The notes below the pieces were generated by a model that was not told the DNA's origin, ran no database searches, and worked only from the letters and a program-made list of their open reading frames with translations. Below are positions 9,896-18,935 of a DNA stretch of 64,000 bases, piece after piece. The position numbers were made by a program, and so were the translations under genes. The stretch spans positions 620,001 through 684,000 of the forward strand of contig CAVXVA010000008.1 in assembly GCA_963765075.1 (NCBI GenBank). The letters run 5' to 3'. This stretch comes from JAENVU01 sp963765075 (GTDB taxonomy: Bacteria; Actinomycetota; Acidimicrobiia; IMCC26256; JAENVU01). The first letter of the stretch is position 1. Every line of letters begins with the position of its first letter.

Positions 9896-10594
9896 TTAGA
9901 CGACGGTGCCGAGAAGGTTGCCGATGAGGGCGGCGAGACCCATGGCGATGCCGCCGATCACTGTCACCCGGATCGCGGCCCGGGTGACCGGTGCCGCACC
10001 GAGGCGGGCGCCGGTCGCGCCGACGACGGCAAGGAGCACGAGCGCGGCGACCGCGATGCCGACGATCCGCGCGCCGGACGGCAGGAGTACCGCGAGGAGG
10101 ACCGACGGCACCGAGCCCAGCACGAAGCCGATCGCGGACACGACGGCGGCCTGCACGGGGCGGGCCGCGCCGCCGTTGTGGATGCCGAGTTCGTCCCGGA
10201 CATGGGTCGCCAGCGCGTCGGCCTTGGTGAGTTGGATCGCGACCTGACGGGCGAGCGGACGGTCGAGGCCGCGCTGCTCGTAGATCTGGGTCAGTTCTTC
10301 CAACTCGACGGCGGGGTAGTCCTCGAGTTCGGCCGTCTCGCGAGCGATGTCGGCGTGTTCGGTGTCGCGCTGGGACGAGACCGAGTTGTACTCACCGGCC
10401 GCCATCGACATCGCGCCCGCGACCACGGCCGCCACTCCCGCGATGATGAGTGCGTTGCGGTCGCTGTTGGCCGCGGCAATGCCGATGAGGAGGCTGGCGG
10501 TCGACGTGACGCCGTCCTGACTACCGAGTACCGCGGCCCGTAACCAACCGATGCGATCGGAGCGATGAACTTCTCCGTGGGTGCGGCCGGGCAT
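9896..10594 (-). CDS. VIT1/CCC1-family membrane metal transporter
   Basis: This 232-residue integral membrane protein resembles the VIT/CCC1 family, which moves Fe2+ or Mn2+ across membranes. The hallmark N-terminal helix LGSQDGVTSTASLLIGIAAA (about residues 22-41) is followed by a second helix ending SMAAGEYNSV, where the family's metal-path residues lie. A charged cytoplasmic segment with several Glu residues (TAELEDYPAVELEELTQIYE) comes next, then three C-terminal helices. The start is ATG 10594. The upstream 99 bases are shared with the divergent SPFH gene. Confidence 0.85.
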   Translation of the reverse strand: MPGRTHGEVHRSDRIGWLRAAVLGSQDGVTSTASLLIGIAAANSDRNALIIAGVAAVVAGAMSMAAGEYNSVSSQRDTEHADIARETAELEDYPAVELEELTQIYEQRGLDRPLARQVAIQLTKADALATHVRDELGIHNGGAARPVQAAVVSAIGFVLGSVPSVLLAVLLPSGARIVGIAVAALVLLAVVGATGARLGAAPVTRAAIRVTVIGGIAMGLAALIGNLLGTVV

Positions 10595-10693
10595 CTCCCT
10601 ATCCTGCCCCGTGCGATCGGAGAATGCCGTACCCGCGGGCCGAGGAACAGTGATACGAATGGGTGACACATTGCGCCGATCGAGGAGTGGGCA

Positions 10694-12796
10694 GTGGTTA
10701 TTGGTGTGCTCGTCGTGGTGTTCCTGGTGGCGGTGCTGTTGTTCAAGTCGGTCCACCTGATCGGACCGGCCCAGGTAGGTCTGGTCAACAAGCGCCTGTC
10801 GTTTCGCAAGCTGAACGAAGACAACCCGATCGCGTTTCGCGGCGAGGCCGGGTACCAGGCCGAACTGTTGACGCCGGGCTTGCGCCTCAAGCTGTGGCCG
10901 GTCTTTGCGGTGCAGAAGTTTCCATGGGTCCAGGTCCCCGCCGGCGAGATCGGCGTGGTGATCGCGCAGGTCGGCCAGGCGTTGCCGATCGGGGCCAAGA
11001 GCGGCGTGTACAAAGCGGGGTTCGGCAACTTCTCGACCCTGCGCGCGTTCATCGACGGCGGTGGCCAGAAGGGCGTGCAACGCCCGGTGCTGCCGCCCGG
11101 CACCCTGGTGCCGATTCACCCCGTCGCGTTTCTCGTGCTCACCCCCGGGCAGGTCTACGGCGTCCCCGTGTCGCCCGACATCGCGGCCCAGGTGCGCGGG
11201 AGCGGCGGGATGCTGACGCCGGCATCCTTCGGGCTCGCCGCCGAGGCGCTGCGCGTCGTGGTGATCTCGCCGGAAGGCCCGATCGACATGATCGGGATCG
11301 TGACCGTGCTCGAAGGCGAACCGTTGCCGTCGGGCGACATCGCGAGCCGCCTCATGGGCTACGAAGACGTCACGGCGATGGAGCAGGACGCCGTCGAACG
11401 GGGCGCGTCGACGAGCGAGACCGACGCGCGCATCATCGAGGTACTGCTGGGGAACAAGAACATCCAGCACAACAACTACCAGGACATCCAGGCGTTCCTC
11501 GCGGCCGGCGGCAAGATCGGTCTGCAGCACGACCCGTTGCTCTACGGCGCCTATCTGTTGAACCCGTTCCTCGTCCGGGTCGAGATGGTTCCGATGCTGG
11601 TGGTCAACCAGGGCGAGGTCGCGGTCATCAAGGCGTTCGTGGGCCTGCCGACCCTCGACACGTCCGGCAGTGAGTTCAAGTTCGGTTCGATCGTTTCACC
11701 AGGTCATCGCGGTATCTGGCGTGAGCCGTTGCGGACGGGCAAGTACCCGATCAACCCGCGCTGTTACGCGCCCGAGATCGTGCCGACGTCGATCTTGACG
11801 CTCAACTGGTCGAAGGTGGTGAGCGCATCGCACAACCTCGACGCGCACCTCGCACCGATCGAAGGCAAGAGCCGCGAGGGCTTCGTCTTCGCGATCGAAC
11901 TCCAGGTCCAGATCCACGTGCCCGACACGCGTGCGCCGAAGGTCATCTCCATGGTTGGGACCATGCTCAATCTCGTCAACGAGGTGTTGCAATCCGCCGT
12001 TGGCAACCACTTCCGGAACACGCTGCAGGACCAGCCGGCGGTCACGTTCATCGAGACTCGGATGCAGGTGCAGCAGGCCGCACTCGTGCACGTCACCGAG
12101 TACTTGCAGCTCTACGACGTCGAGACCAAGGGCGTCTACATCCAGGACGTTCGCTTCCCGGCCGAACTGGTCGATGTCCTGACCAAGCGAGAAATCGCGA
12201 ACCAGGAGAAGGCGACGTTCGAAGAGATGGAGCGGGCCCAGACCACCCGGATCCAGATGGAGAAGGCCAAGGGCACCGCCGACATGCAGGCCGAGCTCGC
12301 CAACGCGCAGGTCAGCGTCGACATCCAACGCAGCCGCGCCGATGCGCGACAAGCCGAAGCCACTGGCGAGGCCGCCTACGTCGAACTGACGGGTCGAGCC
12401 GAGGCGACCAAGATCGAGGCCGTCGGGCTCGCGGAGGCCAAGGCGGTCGAAGCCTTGGGCGTCGCTCGAGCCACCGGTTTCGAAGCGCAGAAGGAAGCGC
12501 TCGGCGAAGCCGCGACCGCGCTGGTCGCGGTGGCCAATGCGGTGGCGGACGGACACATCACGGTTGTTCCGGAAGTGCTCGTGACTGGTGGGGGAGGCGG
12601 CAGTCTCGATGGTCTCGCCGCGAGCCTCATTCGCTACCTCGGGAACGGCGCCGGGAAGAACAGCACCACGCCGACGGCTCCGACTCCGAGTGGATCGACC
12701 GTGCCGGCCGCGATCGAAGGCTCGGAGGCCGCCACCACCTCAGTGGGCGGCGCGGGCGATGGCGAGAATGACCCGATGAGCGGTGGCGGTGTCTGA
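10694..12796 (+). CDS. SPFH/Band-7 (flotillin-like) membrane scaffold protein
   Basis: This 700-residue protein has one N-terminal membrane helix (VIGVLVVVFLVAVLLF), then SPFH/Band-7 sequence, and a long Ala/Glu-rich coiled-coil typical of flotillins (about residues 490-620, with EATGEAAYVELTGRAEATKIEA-like repeats). The tail is disordered and Gly/Thr/Ser-rich. Such proteins organise membrane microdomains and protease complexes. It is longer than a standard flotillin because of an N-terminal region of about 330 residues before the canonical SPFH segment. The start is GTG 10694 behind GAGGAG. Its end overlaps the convergent small PH-like gene by 57 bases. Confidence 0.8.
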   Translation: MVIGVLVVVFLVAVLLFKSVHLIGPAQVGLVNKRLSFRKLNEDNPIAFRGEAGYQAELLTPGLRLKLWPVFAVQKFPWVQVPAGEIGVVIAQVGQALPIGAKSGVYKAGFGNFSTLRAFIDGGGQKGVQRPVLPPGTLVPIHPVAFLVLTPGQVYGVPVSPDIAAQVRGSGGMLTPASFGLAAEALRVVVISPEGPIDMIGIVTVLEGEPLPSGDIASRLMGYEDVTAMEQDAVERGASTSETDARIIEVLLGNKNIQHNNYQDIQAFLAAGGKIGLQHDPLLYGAYLLNPFLVRVEMVPMLVVNQGEVAVIKAFVGLPTLDTSGSEFKFGSIVSPGHRGIWREPLRTGKYPINPRCYAPEIVPTSILTLNWSKVVSASHNLDAHLAPIEGKSREGFVFAIELQVQIHVPDTRAPKVISMVGTMLNLVNEVLQSAVGNHFRNTLQDQPAVTFIETRMQVQQAALVHVTEYLQLYDVETKGVYIQDVRFPAELVDVLTKREIANQEKATFEEMERAQTTRIQMEKAKGTADMQAELANAQVSVDIQRSRADARQAEATGEAAYVELTGRAEATKIEAVGLAEAKAVEALGVARATGFEAQKEALGEAATALVAVANAVADGHITVVPEVLVTGGGGGSLDGLAASLIRYLGNGAGKNSTTPTAPTPSGSTVPAAIEGSEAATTSVGGAGDGENDPMSGGGV

Positions 12797-13021
12797 CGCG
12801 CTCAAGCGTCGGACCTCGATGACCTGACCGCCGCGGATCGCGATCAGCAGTCGACTGCCGCGGATCGACCGTCGGTTCGCCACTCGCTCGATGTCGGTGA
12901 TGGGGATCCGACGGTCGCCGTCGTCGGTCGCGAGTTCGAGCCGGTCACCGAAGACGAACAGTGAGCCGCGCGAAGAACCGAGCCGAACGTTGCGCAGCAT
13001 GAGCCGGGCTTCGTCTGCCAT
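12740..13021 (-). CDS. Small PH-like protein, hypothetical
   Basis: A 93-residue frame from ATG 13021 (preceded by AGAGTGGGCGG) predicts a compact beta-rich protein ending in one amphipathic helix: RLMLRNVRLGSSRGSLFVFGD, RIPITDIERVANRR, LLIAIRGGQVIEVRR, then ATAHRVILAIARAA. The pattern of strands plus a final helix is that of bacterial PH-like domains. It overlaps the 3' end of the SPFH gene on the other strand by 57 bases, which lowers confidence that it is real. Confidence 0.45.
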   Translation of the reverse strand: MADEARLMLRNVRLGSSRGSLFVFGDRLELATDDGDRRIPITDIERVANRRSIRGSRLLIAIRGGQVIEVRRLSASDTATAHRVILAIARAAH

Positions 13022-13091
13022 CCGCCCACTCTTGCATCCTCCGCGCCGCGACCGCGGACGGACGGCAGGTGCGTCCCTGACGTGAGCGTCA

Positions 13092-13097
13092 TACGCT
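13092..13097 (+). promoter_or_regulatory. -10 element TACGCT for a leaderless transcript
   Basis: TACGCT ends 6 bases before the ATG at 13104, the same arrangement and sequence as before the HhH-GPD gene at 6349. Confidence 0.45.
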
Positions 13098-13103
13098 GGG
13101 CAG

Positions 13104-14354
13104 ATGCGCGCACTCCTCTTTGGAACCGAGCCCGAGCCGGTTCCCGTCCCCGACACCGAAATCCGGAACCTCAAGATGTTGGCCACCGCCCCGATGCGGC
13201 TCGTCGAGATGGATGAGCCCACCCGGTTCGGCCCGGACTGGGTGATGACCGAGCCGCGACTGGTGGGCATTTGTGGTTCGGAGTCGAAGCAGGCCTTCTT
13301 CGATTACGCGAGTTTTACGTCGCCCGAGCGATCGGGATCGTTCGCCGACAACCCGATGAAGAACTTCGTCTCGTTTCCCCACGTCATGGGGCACGAGGTC
13401 GTGGCCGACGTGGTCGACGTCGGACCCGAGGCGCAAGGGTTGGCCGTGGGGGATCGAGTGGTCTTGAACCCATGGCTCACGTGTGGTCCTCGCCAAGTCG
13501 TCGAATGGTGTCCGGCATGCCAGGCCGGCGACCTCAGCCAGTGTTGGTCCTTCGGTGTCGGACCGATCGGGCCCGGGATCCACACCGGCATGTGCAAGGA
13601 CGTGCCCGGTGGGTTCGGTGAACGCATGGCGGCCCACGACTCGATGCTCTTCAAGGTGCCCGACTCGATGAGCGACGAGCAGGCGGTCTTCGCCGACCCG
13701 TTCGCAGTCTCACTGCACGGCATCACTCGCCACCCGCCCCGACCCGATTCCAAGGTGTTGGTCTACGGCGCCGGCGCACTCGGTACGAGCGCGATTGCAA
13801 TTTTGCGGGCCCTGTATCCGAGTGTCGAGGTGATGGCCGTCGCGCGCTTCGCGACCCAGACCGCGCTGGCGGAGTCGTTGGGTGCCGTAACCGTGGTGCC
13901 CGAACCTCGGGACCAACTCATCGATGCGATCGCCACGTGGTCGGGTGGCGTCCTGCAGCCGGCCGACGGTCTCCCGATGGCCTTTCCCGGCGGCGTCGAC
14001 GTCGTCTACGACACGATCGGCGCCGCGGAAACTCTCGAGGTAGGCGCCCGGGTGCTGCGGGCGCGGGGGACGCTGGTGAAGCTCGGGATGCACGGACCGG
14101 CACGGTGGGAAGACACCCCGGTGTACTTCAAGGAGATCACCTTCACCGGTTCGAACGCGTTCGGGTTCGAAGAAGTCGACGGTGTGCGCAAGCACGGCAT
14201 CGCCCACTACCTCGACATGGTGGAGTCCGGTCGGATCGATCTCACCGGGATGCTCACGCACACGTTCCGGTTGGAGGAGTGGCGGGACGCGTTCGGCGCG
14301 CTGGCCGATCAGGAGACGTCGGGCGCGATCAAGGTCGCGATCGACTACCGGTAG
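13104..14354 (+). CDS. Zinc-dependent alcohol dehydrogenase family protein
   Basis: This 416-residue medium-chain dehydrogenase/reductase shows GICGSESK with a zinc-ligand Cys, GHEVVADV with the catalytic-site His-Glu, a structural-zinc-like Cys cluster (CGPRQVVEWCPACQAGDLSQC) and a Rossmann motif VLVYGAGALGTSAIAI. Dehydrogenases of this group oxidise alcohols or polyols with NAD(P). The insertion around the Cys cluster makes it longer than the usual 350 residues. It appears monocistronic. It converges on the acyl-CoA ligase with a 96-base gap in which I see no clear structure. The substrate is unknown. Confidence 0.8.
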   Translation: MRALLFGTEPEPVPVPDTEIRNLKMLATAPMRLVEMDEPTRFGPDWVMTEPRLVGICGSESKQAFFDYASFTSPERSGSFADNPMKNFVSFPHVMGHEVVADVVDVGPEAQGLAVGDRVVLNPWLTCGPRQVVEWCPACQAGDLSQCWSFGVGPIGPGIHTGMCKDVPGGFGERMAAHDSMLFKVPDSMSDEQAVFADPFAVSLHGITRHPPRPDSKVLVYGAGALGTSAIAILRALYPSVEVMAVARFATQTALAESLGAVTVVPEPRDQLIDAIATWSGGVLQPADGLPMAFPGGVDVVYDTIGAAETLEVGARVLRARGTLVKLGMHGPARWEDTPVYFKEITFTGSNAFGFEEVDGVRKHGIAHYLDMVESGRIDLTGMLTHTFRLEEWRDAFGALADQETSGAIKVAIDYR

Positions 14355-14450
14355 CGGAGTTTCCTCTGACCGATCTGCCCGACCTTTGTACGCCTATCCA
14401 CCTGCTCGGTGGAAGAGCGTACGAACGTTGGTCGGGAAGGGGCCCGGCCT

Positions 14451-15995
14451 TCAGTTGATCTGGCGGTCGCGGCCTTCCCAGTAGGGGGCGCGGAGTTTGA
14501 ATTTTTGGAGCTTGCCGGTGGCAGTGCGCGCGAGTTCCTCGCGGAACTCGATGGAGGTCGGGCACTTGTAGTGGGCGATGCGGTCGCGGCAGTGGGCGAT
14601 CAGCGCAGACTCGTCGACGTCCTCCGTGCCCGCCCGCAAGACGACCAGCGCCTTCACGGTCTCGCCCCACTTGTCGTCGGGCACGCCGATCGCCGCGGCC
14701 TCGGCGACGGCCGGATGTTGGAAGAGACAATCCTCGACTTCGATCGAGCTGACGTTCTCGCCACCGGAGATGATCACGTCTTTCTTGCGGTCCGAGATCA
14801 CGATGTAGGCGTCGTCGAGCTCGCCGCCGTCGCCGGTGTGGAACCAGCCGTCGACGATCGCATCGGCGGTGGCCTCGGGTTGGGCCCAGTAGCCCTCGAA
14901 CACGTGGTTGGACCGGGCCAGCAGTTCGCCTTGGCTGTCGACGGCCATGCGTACTCCCACGGCCGGTACGCCCGCACGGGAGAGCCGACGGGCCCGCTCG
15001 GGCGCGTCGAGGTCGTCGTATTCGGCGGTTCCGCGGTTGACGGTGAGGAGCGGTGACGTCTCGGTGAGGCCGTAGATCTGCATGAACTCCCACCCGAGTT
15101 CTGCCTCGACCCGCTCGATGACCTTCGACGGCGGCGGCGCACCCGCCACCACCATGCGCACGGTGCCGCGACCGGGGACGCTCTCGCCGCGCTCGACGCG
15201 CGCGGCGGCGGCATCGAGCGCCGCGGTGACCACCGCAGGTGCGCCGGCCATGAAGGTCACGCCTTCGCGTTCGATGCGGCGGAGGATGTCCTCGCCGTCG
15301 ATCTTGCGGATCACCACCTGGCGGCCGCCCATTGCTGCGACCGAGAACGGCAACCCCCACCCGTTGCAGTGGAAGGTCGGGAGAGTGTGGAGATACACGT
15401 CGCGATCGGTCACGCCCATGTGCCAACCGAACGCGACGGCATTGAGCCACAAGTTGCGGTGGGTCATCTGCACGCCCTTGGGTCGCGCGGTCGTGCCCGA
15501 CGTGTAGTTGATCGTCGCCGTCACCGTTTCGTCGTCGGTCACGAACCGAGGCTCACCGGTCTGGCCGAACAGCTTGGCGTCGGTATCGGCACCGAGGACG
15601 AAACGGTGCGCGGTCGGGATATCGGAGGTCAGCTCGTCGTACTCGGGGTCGACGAGGAGCGCGGACGCCCCCGAGTGTTCGACGATGTACGCGATCTCGT
15701 CCCGGTTGAGCCGGAAGTTGATGGGGACGAGCACTCGCCCATAGGCAGGGATGCCGAACAGCGCGGTGAGGAACCGACCCGCGTTGGGCGACAGGATCGC
15801 GATCCGTTCACCCGCGCCGAGACCGAGCTGATCGAACGCCACCGAGATGGATCGTCCCCGGCGCGCGAGGTCGGCATAGGTGATCGTGCCGAGACCACCG
15901 CCCGGTGGTGTCGGCTCGTCCACGACTGCGTCGCGATGGCCGTACACCGTCTCGGCTCGGTAGAGGAAGTCGAGCGTGGTCAATGGAACGTGCAT
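14451..15995 (-). CDS. AMP-dependent acyl-CoA synthetase/ligase
   Basis: This 514-residue ANL-superfamily enzyme should activate a carboxylic acid to its acyl-AMP and then acyl-CoA. The P-loop-like motif INYTSGTTARPKGV, the LPTFHCNGWGLPF motif common in medium-chain acyl-activating enzymes, the YGLTETSP motif, GWFHTGDGGELDD and the C-terminal GKLQKFKLR with the catalytic Lys are all present. The start at ATG 15995 (MHVPLTTLDFLYRAETVYGHR) fits the family, although the frame stays open further upstream. It lies downstream of the decayed MFS gene and could belong to fatty-acid or aromatic-acid use. Confidence 0.85.
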   Translation of the reverse strand: MHVPLTTLDFLYRAETVYGHRDAVVDEPTPPGGGLGTITYADLARRGRSISVAFDQLGLGAGERIAILSPNAGRFLTALFGIPAYGRVLVPINFRLNRDEIAYIVEHSGASALLVDPEYDELTSDIPTAHRFVLGADTDAKLFGQTGEPRFVTDDETVTATINYTSGTTARPKGVQMTHRNLWLNAVAFGWHMGVTDRDVYLHTLPTFHCNGWGLPFSVAAMGGRQVVIRKIDGEDILRRIEREGVTFMAGAPAVVTAALDAAAARVERGESVPGRGTVRMVVAGAPPPSKVIERVEAELGWEFMQIYGLTETSPLLTVNRGTAEYDDLDAPERARRLSRAGVPAVGVRMAVDSQGELLARSNHVFEGYWAQPEATADAIVDGWFHTGDGGELDDAYIVISDRKKDVIISGGENVSSIEVEDCLFQHPAVAEAAAIGVPDDKWGETVKALVVLRAGTEDVDESALIAHCRDRIAHYKCPTSIEFREELARTATGKLQKFKLRAPYWEGRDRQIN

Positions 15996-16072
15996 GCGGA
16001 GATCCCCCTCGTCGAGATCGGGAGCGTAGGCGACCGGGTCGGGCCGGCTGCGACTACGCGCGGTGATCTGCG

Positions 16073-17357
16073 CTACGCCGGCGCGGCCTCGGTCGCGGAG
16101 GCACGACCGCAGGTCTGCCCCGCTCGGCGGCGCAGCGCTGCGGAGTGCCAGCACCGCCGGCGACGAGCGCGGTGACCCCTCCGAGGACGAGTCCCGAGCG
16201 GGGCCCGAAGACCTGCGAGATCGGCGCCGATGATCGGTGCGCCGATCGGGGTGCTGAACCGAGGAACGCCACCGCGAAGAGGGCGGCGACCCGGCCGCGG
16301 TACTCCGGCTCGGCCCGGCTCTGGGCGAGGGCACCGGCGGCCGAGAGGAACGCGATCGACGGCGGCGCCCATGGGGACGAGGACGATCGCGAAGACCACG
16401 ACCGACGGGGTGGCGACGCGGCGAGCAGCATGCATCCGCCGAGGCTGAGCGCGGCGACGATGACGAACCGCGTCGTGACCCGTTCACGGTGCGCGACGTA
16501 CGAGCGACGCCAGCACCGCCCCCACGCTCATGAGGCGTGAGGAGCGTGGCGAACGTCGCCGGCGTCGCCGTCGAACACCTTGCGCGCCATCAGCGAGACC
16601 GTGACCTGGAAGTTGAACGACAGGGTGCCGATGATGGCGGTGAGCAGCAACGTCGTGCGCAGTGCTTGGTGATCGCCCAGACGTACCGCAGACCCGTCGA
16701 GCGAGCTGGCCCTCGCTCGCGTGGCACGGGCCGGATGGTTGAACCGCGTCAGGAGGTCCATGGTCATCAGCGCCGCGATCACGGCAACGAACGACACGGC
16801 GTTGGCAACGAAGCACCATCCGATACCTGCGGTCGCGATGAGGAGCGCGGCGAACGCCGGTCCGATGACGCGGGCCGGCAGTGAAGACCGAGCTGTTCAG
16901 GCTCACGGCGTTGGCCGCGTGATGGTCGGGGACCAGCTCGGTGACGAAGGACCGACGGGCCGGGCTGTCGAGCGCGGTGGCGATGCCGAAGCTCGCGGCG
17001 AGCGCGTACACCATCCAGAGTTCGATGGATCACGCTCAGAACGAGCGCACCCATGATGGCCGCGCAGACTCGCGGCGCCGAGCCGAGGTGACGATGAGGA
17101 GCCGGCGCTTGTCGAGCGATCGGCGAGCACCCCGGCCCAGGCTCCGCCCATCAGGACCGGGGAGAACTGCAAGGCGACGACGGTCCCGACTGCGAAACCA
17201 TTGCCGTGGGTCATGCGCACCACCAGCCAGGTGAGCGCGGTCTGCTGGACCCATGATGCCGCTCGCGGAGATGATCTGGCCCACCAGGTACTTGCGGAAG
17301 TTGGGCGATCTCGAGCGAGCGGAACGTCTGGCGGCGGGCGGCGCGGATGCGATTCAT
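16073..17357 (-). pseudogene. MFS transporter (enterobactin-exporter-like), multiply frameshifted
   Basis: Pieces of one major-facilitator transporter occur in order across all three minus frames: MNRIRAARRQTFRSLEIAQ, FRKYLVGQIISASG, WVQQTALTWLVVRMTHGNGF, LDKRRLLIVTSA, WMVYALAASFGIATALDSPA, then WCFVANAVSFVAVIAALMTM and FQVTVSLMARKVFDGDAG. Together they cover about 430 residues, a full MFS length. At least seven one-base shifts separate them, mostly extra bases and at least one missing base near 17124. The ATG overlaps the end of the marR frame (ATGA). Either the gene is dead or this stretch has poor base quality. The end at 16073 is approximate. Confidence 0.7.
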
Positions 17358-17812
17358 CGCGGAGTCCTCGGCCGCGAGGCGTTCGAGAATCGCCGCCGCC
17401 CGGGTGAGCACGGCACGATCGGCGTCGGTGAGCCCGCGGAGGCGTCGGTCCAGGTAGGCGTTCTTGCGCTTGCGGTGGCGTCGCCAGCAACTTGGCGCCG
17501 GCGGGCGTGATCTCCAACCGGTGAATGCGCCGATCGGCTTCGTCGATCGTGCGGGCGACGAGGCCGCCGGCTTCGAGCTTGCTGGTCAACGCAGTGATCG
17601 TCGGGGGCTGCACCTGTTCGATTCGAGCGAGTGCTCCGAGCGTGATCGGCCCGTCCCGCTCGCACACTCGCGAGTGCGGAGAGTTGGGAGAGTGTCAGGC
17701 TCGGATCGGCACTCTGGCGCAGACGGCGATGAAGGCGGGCGACCGCGAGTCGTAGCCGCGGCGCGAGGTCGTCGAGGAGGGGCTCGGCGGCGGGGGCGGG
17801 ATTCGTCGACAT
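17354..17812 (-). pseudogene. MarR-family transcriptional regulator, frameshifted
   Basis: From ATG 17812 the product begins MSTNPAPAAEPLLDDLAPRL and runs through LSQLSALASV. An extra base near 17662 is then needed to continue with ERDGPITLGALARIEQVQ, the winged-helix segment TALTSKLEAGGLVARTIDEA, and LEITPAGAKLLAT. A second extra base near 17477 leads to HRKRKNAYLDRRLRGLTDAD. Corrected, this is an ordinary MarR protein of about 150 residues. It sits directly before the MFS gene, the classic repressor-efflux pair. The TGA at 17354 overlaps the MFS start, and a third shift would be needed to reach it. Confidence 0.7.
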
Positions 17813-17827
17813 AGTTCGTCAAACAAA

Positions 17828-17840
17828 TTAGCCTGCCTAA
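17828..17840 (-). promoter_or_regulatory. Imperfect palindrome before marR, possible operator
   Basis: On the minus strand the 13-mer TTAGGCAGGCTAA, with inverted TTAG/CTAA ends, lies 15 bases upstream of the marR start in a 28-base gap. Its position suits MarR autoregulation, but no match to a known site is claimed. Confidence 0.3.
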
Positions 17841-18761
17841 CTATTCCGGGCGAGTGAATACTCCGGGGGTGAACATCGGGTGCGCCGGGCCGGTACCGAG
17901 GTAATCCTCGAGGCGTCCGATCCGGTATCCCTCGGCCCGAGCCTTGGCGAACACCAGCTTGAGGTTCTGGAGCAGGTCGGTCCGGAAGTGCATCAACAGG
18001 ATGTCGCCCGGGTGAAACGTTTCGCCGATGAGATCGAGGCGGCCATCGTTGGTGGCACCGCGCCAGAGCACGATGGCGTTGAGTCCACAGCTTGCGACCA
18101 CCGAGCGAGTGGTCTCGTTCCACTCACCGTACGGAGGCCGGAACAAGGAGGGGCGAGTGCCGTACCACGTCTGCAGGTCCGGGAGGCCGCCACAGATCTG
18201 CTGGTGCTGGTCGGCGTATCCGAGCTTCTTCAGCTGGGGATGGCTCACGGTGTGCGCTTGGATCGTCGATCCCAGATCCTGCATCGACTGGAAGAACGCC
18301 TGGCCGTCGATGGCCGGTTGACGAACCAAGAACAACGTGAGTGGCACCCGCTCCTGACGAAGCAGGTCGAGGACCGCGGGGTCGCGAACGAGGCCGTCGT
18401 CGATTCCGAGGAAGATGACCTTGTCGGTCGTGGGGACGCGGTCTATCGCGGGCGTGGTCTCGGTGAGCGAGACCGGCGTCGCCGGCGCCGGCATGGCCAG
18501 CGGACCGGGGGTGAGCACCGGACCGCGGGCCGGTGTCGGCACGGTGGTGGAGGTCGACGAGGTCGACGATGAGGCCGATGATGGGGTCGACGTCGAGGAC
18601 GAGGGAATCGGACTCGCCGTCGATGCGCTGATCTGCCGGCCGAGCACTGCGGTCTGCCGGGGCCGCAGGGTGTTGCTGTCGCCCAGGGCGGCGGACGCGC
18701 CGATCGCACCGACGACGAGGAGAATGGCGACGGCCATCGTGGCCCAGATTCGTGGCTTCAT
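17841..18761 (-). CDS. Exported polysaccharide deacetylase (NodB domain)
   Basis: This 306-residue protein has one N-terminal membrane/signal helix (TMAVAILLVVGAIGASAAL), then a long Ser/Thr/Pro linker (about residues 48-105), then a NodB homology domain. Catalytic motif 1 appears as GIDDG, motif 2 as HTVSH (metal His pair), and motif 3 as RPPYGEWN. It should be a metal-dependent N- or O-deacetylase acting on cell-wall or extracellular polysaccharide. The start ATG 18761 is chosen because a signal sequence follows at once. It shares a 174-base divergent region with the secreted His-rich protein gene. Confidence 0.85.
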   Translation of the reverse strand: MKPRIWATMAVAILLVVGAIGASAALGDSNTLRPRQTAVLGRQISASTASPIPSSSTSTPSSASSSTSSTSTTVPTPARGPVLTPGPLAMPAPATPVSLTETTPAIDRVPTTDKVIFLGIDDGLVRDPAVLDLLRQERVPLTLFLVRQPAIDGQAFFQSMQDLGSTIQAHTVSHPQLKKLGYADQHQQICGGLPDLQTWYGTRPSLFRPPYGEWNETTRSVVASCGLNAIVLWRGATNDGRLDLIGETFHPGDILLMHFRTDLLQNLKLVFAKARAEGYRIGRLEDYLGTGPAHPMFTPGVFTRPE

Positions 18762-18935
18762 ATGAGCGCGGCACTCGTCCGCCGGCGCAGTGTAGGAGAA
18801 GTTCGCCCCGGTTTCGGATGTCGCCGTGGCACCATGGGCGACCGGGCTGGGAAGGATTGTCCGAGTCGACGTGACACGGCGGCTCGACCGATCTAGATTG
18901 CACAGACCGTGCAACCTTTCCTGGGGGAATTCACC

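Noticed and set aside
14355..14450. A terminator between the alcohol dehydrogenase and acyl-CoA ligase genes
   Set aside because: No stem of useful length was found in the 96-base gap.
15996..16487. An N-terminal extension of the acyl-CoA ligase of about 160 residues
   Set aside because: The extension is Arg/Ser/Pro-rich, lies opposite none of the family's motifs and coincides with the remains of the MFS gene. ATG 15995 matches the family start.
17211..17411. A natural MarR-MFS fusion protein, since the two share a frame near 17357
   Set aside because: The shared frame arises only after two extra bases in marR. The overlapping ATGA suggests two ordinary neighbouring genes.
18762..18935. A promoter pair in the divergent region between the deacetylase and secreted protein genes
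   Set aside because: AT-rich hexamers such as TAGATT occur, but no -35 partner at the right spacing was convincing.
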